A stretch of DNA of 7,638 nucleotides, from positions 1 to 7,638 of the forward strand of contig CALBWZ010000230.1 of assembly GCA_937893415.1 (NCBI GenBank), read 5' to 3'. The notes beneath the pieces are model-generated. The model was not told the origin of the DNA. It was given only the letters and a program-made list of their open reading frames with translations, and searched no databases. The DNA comes from an uncultured Comamonadaceae bacterium. Lineage in GTDB: Bacteria > Pseudomonadota > Gammaproteobacteria > Burkholderiales > Burkholderiaceae_C. The stretch's first letter is position 1, and every line of letters starts with the position of its first letter. Position numbers and translations under genes: made by a program. This document shows positions 6,871 to 7,638 of the stretch, one piece after another.

Positions 6871-7065
6871 ATGACCCATATGACCACCAACATACAACTC
6901 AACCTTGAAGACGCAGATGGCTTTTACGAGCAGTTGTTAGACGCGCACCTAGACTTATCCGACAAAGAATCGGCCCTGCTCAACGCCAAGCTCATATTGG
7001 TGATGGCCAATGCCATTGGAAACAGCGCCGCATTGGCAAGGTGTTTGGCTGCAGCCAAGGCTTAA
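6871..7065 (+). CDS. DUF2783 small protein
   Basis: A 64-residue protein, ATG at 6871, with AAAGG nine bases upstream and only 12 bases after the monooxygenase stop, so almost surely cotranscribed and probably made with it. A second ATG at 6880 lacks a ribosome site. Seen: NLEDADGFYEQLLDAHLDLSDKESALLNAKLILVMANAIGNSAALARCLAAAKA. The pattern D-x-D-G-F-Y-E-x-L-x-D-A-H and S-x-x-x-x-x-x-L-N-A-x-L-x-x-x-x-A-N is what I recall for DUF2783, a family usually encoded beside FAD-dependent monooxygenases of this type. No signal peptide or membrane segment is visible; it looks like two amphipathic helices. Function is unknown; a partner, stabiliser or regulator of the flavoprotein is inference from context only. 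Confidence 0.82.
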   Translation: MTHMTTNIQLNLEDADGFYEQLLDAHLDLSDKESALLNAKLILVMANAIGNSAALARCLAAAKA

Positions 7066-7082
7066 CCCCACCACACAAGCCG

Positions 7083-7141
7083 TGCTCAATAAACGGTGTA
7101 CCAGCAGCAACGCCCCACCGTTTAAAATCAAAGGTTGAGCA
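7083..7141. repeat. Two nested inverted repeats between DUF2783 and valS
   Basis: An inner perfect dyad TAAACGGTG (7090-7098) and CACCGTTTA (7116-7124) encloses 17 bases. An outer perfect dyad TGCTCAA (7083-7089) and TTGAGCA (7135-7141) directly abuts it on the left and is separated by 10 bases on the right. Together they could form a bulged stem of 7 plus 9 pairs in RNA. No run of T follows, so it is not a standard rho-independent terminator. A -10-like TAAAAT (7123-7128) overlaps the right inner arm. It could be an operon-end processing structure, a leader element or an operator for valS. Confidence 0.6.
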
Positions 7142-7165
7142 AACCACACCCTAGCAAAGCCATTT

Positions 7166-7638
7166 ATGAACGCGCCCACGAACGACACGCCTGACACCAC
7201 CGCAGCCCCCGCACAACCTGGTTTGGAGTCTTTATCTAAATCGTTTGAGCCCGCTGCGATTGAAGCCCACTGGGGTCCCGAATGGGAAAAAAGGGGCTAC
7301 GGCGTGGCCGGTCACCGTGGTACTGGCCAGGCCAAAGACGGTGAAAGCAGCTTTGCCATTCAGTTGCCACCGCCCAACGTCACAGGCACGCTGCACATGG
7401 GTCATGCGTTCAACCAAACCATCATGGACAGCCTGACGCGCTACCACCGCATGCTGGGCAGCAACACGGTGTGGGTGCCGGGCACCGACCATGCGGGTAT
7501 TGCCACACAAATTGTGGTGGAGCGTCAGCTGCAGTCTGAAGGCATTAGCCGCCACGATATGGGGCCAACACCTGCTGATGCGCGCAAGCATTTTGTGGCG
7601 CGAGTGTGGGAATGGAAAGAGCAAAGCGGCAACACTAT
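7166..7638 (+). CDS. valS: Valyl-tRNA synthetase, N-terminal part
   Basis: Class I aminoacyl-tRNA synthetase that charges tRNA-Val and edits misacylated threonine. The window contains the first 157 codons from the ATG at 7166; the frame stays open to the end and the remaining about 800 residues lie to the right. Seen: [19 protein letters not shown], then [20 protein letters not shown] with the HIGH-type ATP motif HMGH at residues 77-80, [33 protein letters not shown], and the start of the WKEQSG segment, which fits ValS rather than IleS or LeuS. A 20-residue Pro/Thr/Ala-rich tail precedes the family core. No good ribosome site is visible, so the start could lie elsewhere, but no other in-frame ATG precedes the core. 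It does not belong to the operon upstream by spacing alone (100 bases with a structured spacer). Confidence 0.97.
   Translation, partial: MNAPTNDTPDTTAAPAQPGLESLSKSFEPAAIEAHWGPEWEKRGYGVAGHRGTGQAKDGESSFAIQLPPPNVTGTLHMGHAFNQTIMDSLTRYHRMLGSNTVWVPGTDHAGIATQIVVERQLQSEGISRHDMGPTPADARKHFVARVWEWKEQSGNT

Overview
The window looks like chromosomal DNA of a betaproteobacterium, most likely Burkholderiales and perhaps Comamonadaceae-like. I infer this from memory of the families: the lactate dehydrogenase C-terminus, the long Pol IV with an insertion after its GGG motif, the rubrerythrin N-terminus, and the VOC / flavin monooxygenase / DUF2783 gene trio all resemble proteins of that order. Genus and species cannot be read from the sequence. 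No tRNA, rRNA, CRISPR array, insertion sequence or phage gene is visible. No stretch of more than about 260 bases lacks a gene or gene remnant.

Layout. Positions 1-577 (+) are the C-terminal part of an FMN-dependent L-lactate dehydrogenase. Positions 678-1946 (+) encode DNA polymerase IV (DinB). A convergent block on the minus strand follows: yaaA (2030-2803), a truncated rubrerythrin (2964-3245), and a DTW-domain tRNA-modification protein (3499-4257). A strong sigma70-type promoter at 4377-4405 then drives a plus-strand operon: a VOC-family metalloprotein (4485-5126), a two-dinucleotide-motif FAD monooxygenase (5143-6858) and a 64-residue DUF2783 protein (6871-7065). An intergenic stretch with two nested inverted repeats leads to valS, whose first 157 codons (7166-7638) are in the window.

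How the genes may work together. The three-gene operon reads as one unit, with gaps of 16 and 12 bases. A flavin hydroxylase next to a VOC (possible ring-cleavage or isomerase) protein suggests oxidation of an aromatic or similar small molecule, but the substrate is not readable. YaaA (peroxide and iron protection) lies next to the rubrerythrin remnant, so the pair may be what is left of a peroxide-defence neighbourhood. DinB, the DTW protein and ValS are housekeeping or stress genes with no evident link to the operon.

The most unusual points are these. The monooxygenase has altered FAD motifs (GDTAK where GDAAH is usual, and DCTG where CDGA is usual). The rubrerythrin loses family sequence exactly at its second metal-ligand helix. 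A nested dyad sits between DUF2783 and valS. I do not see a clearly new defence or mobile system here; most of the window is ordinary core genome.
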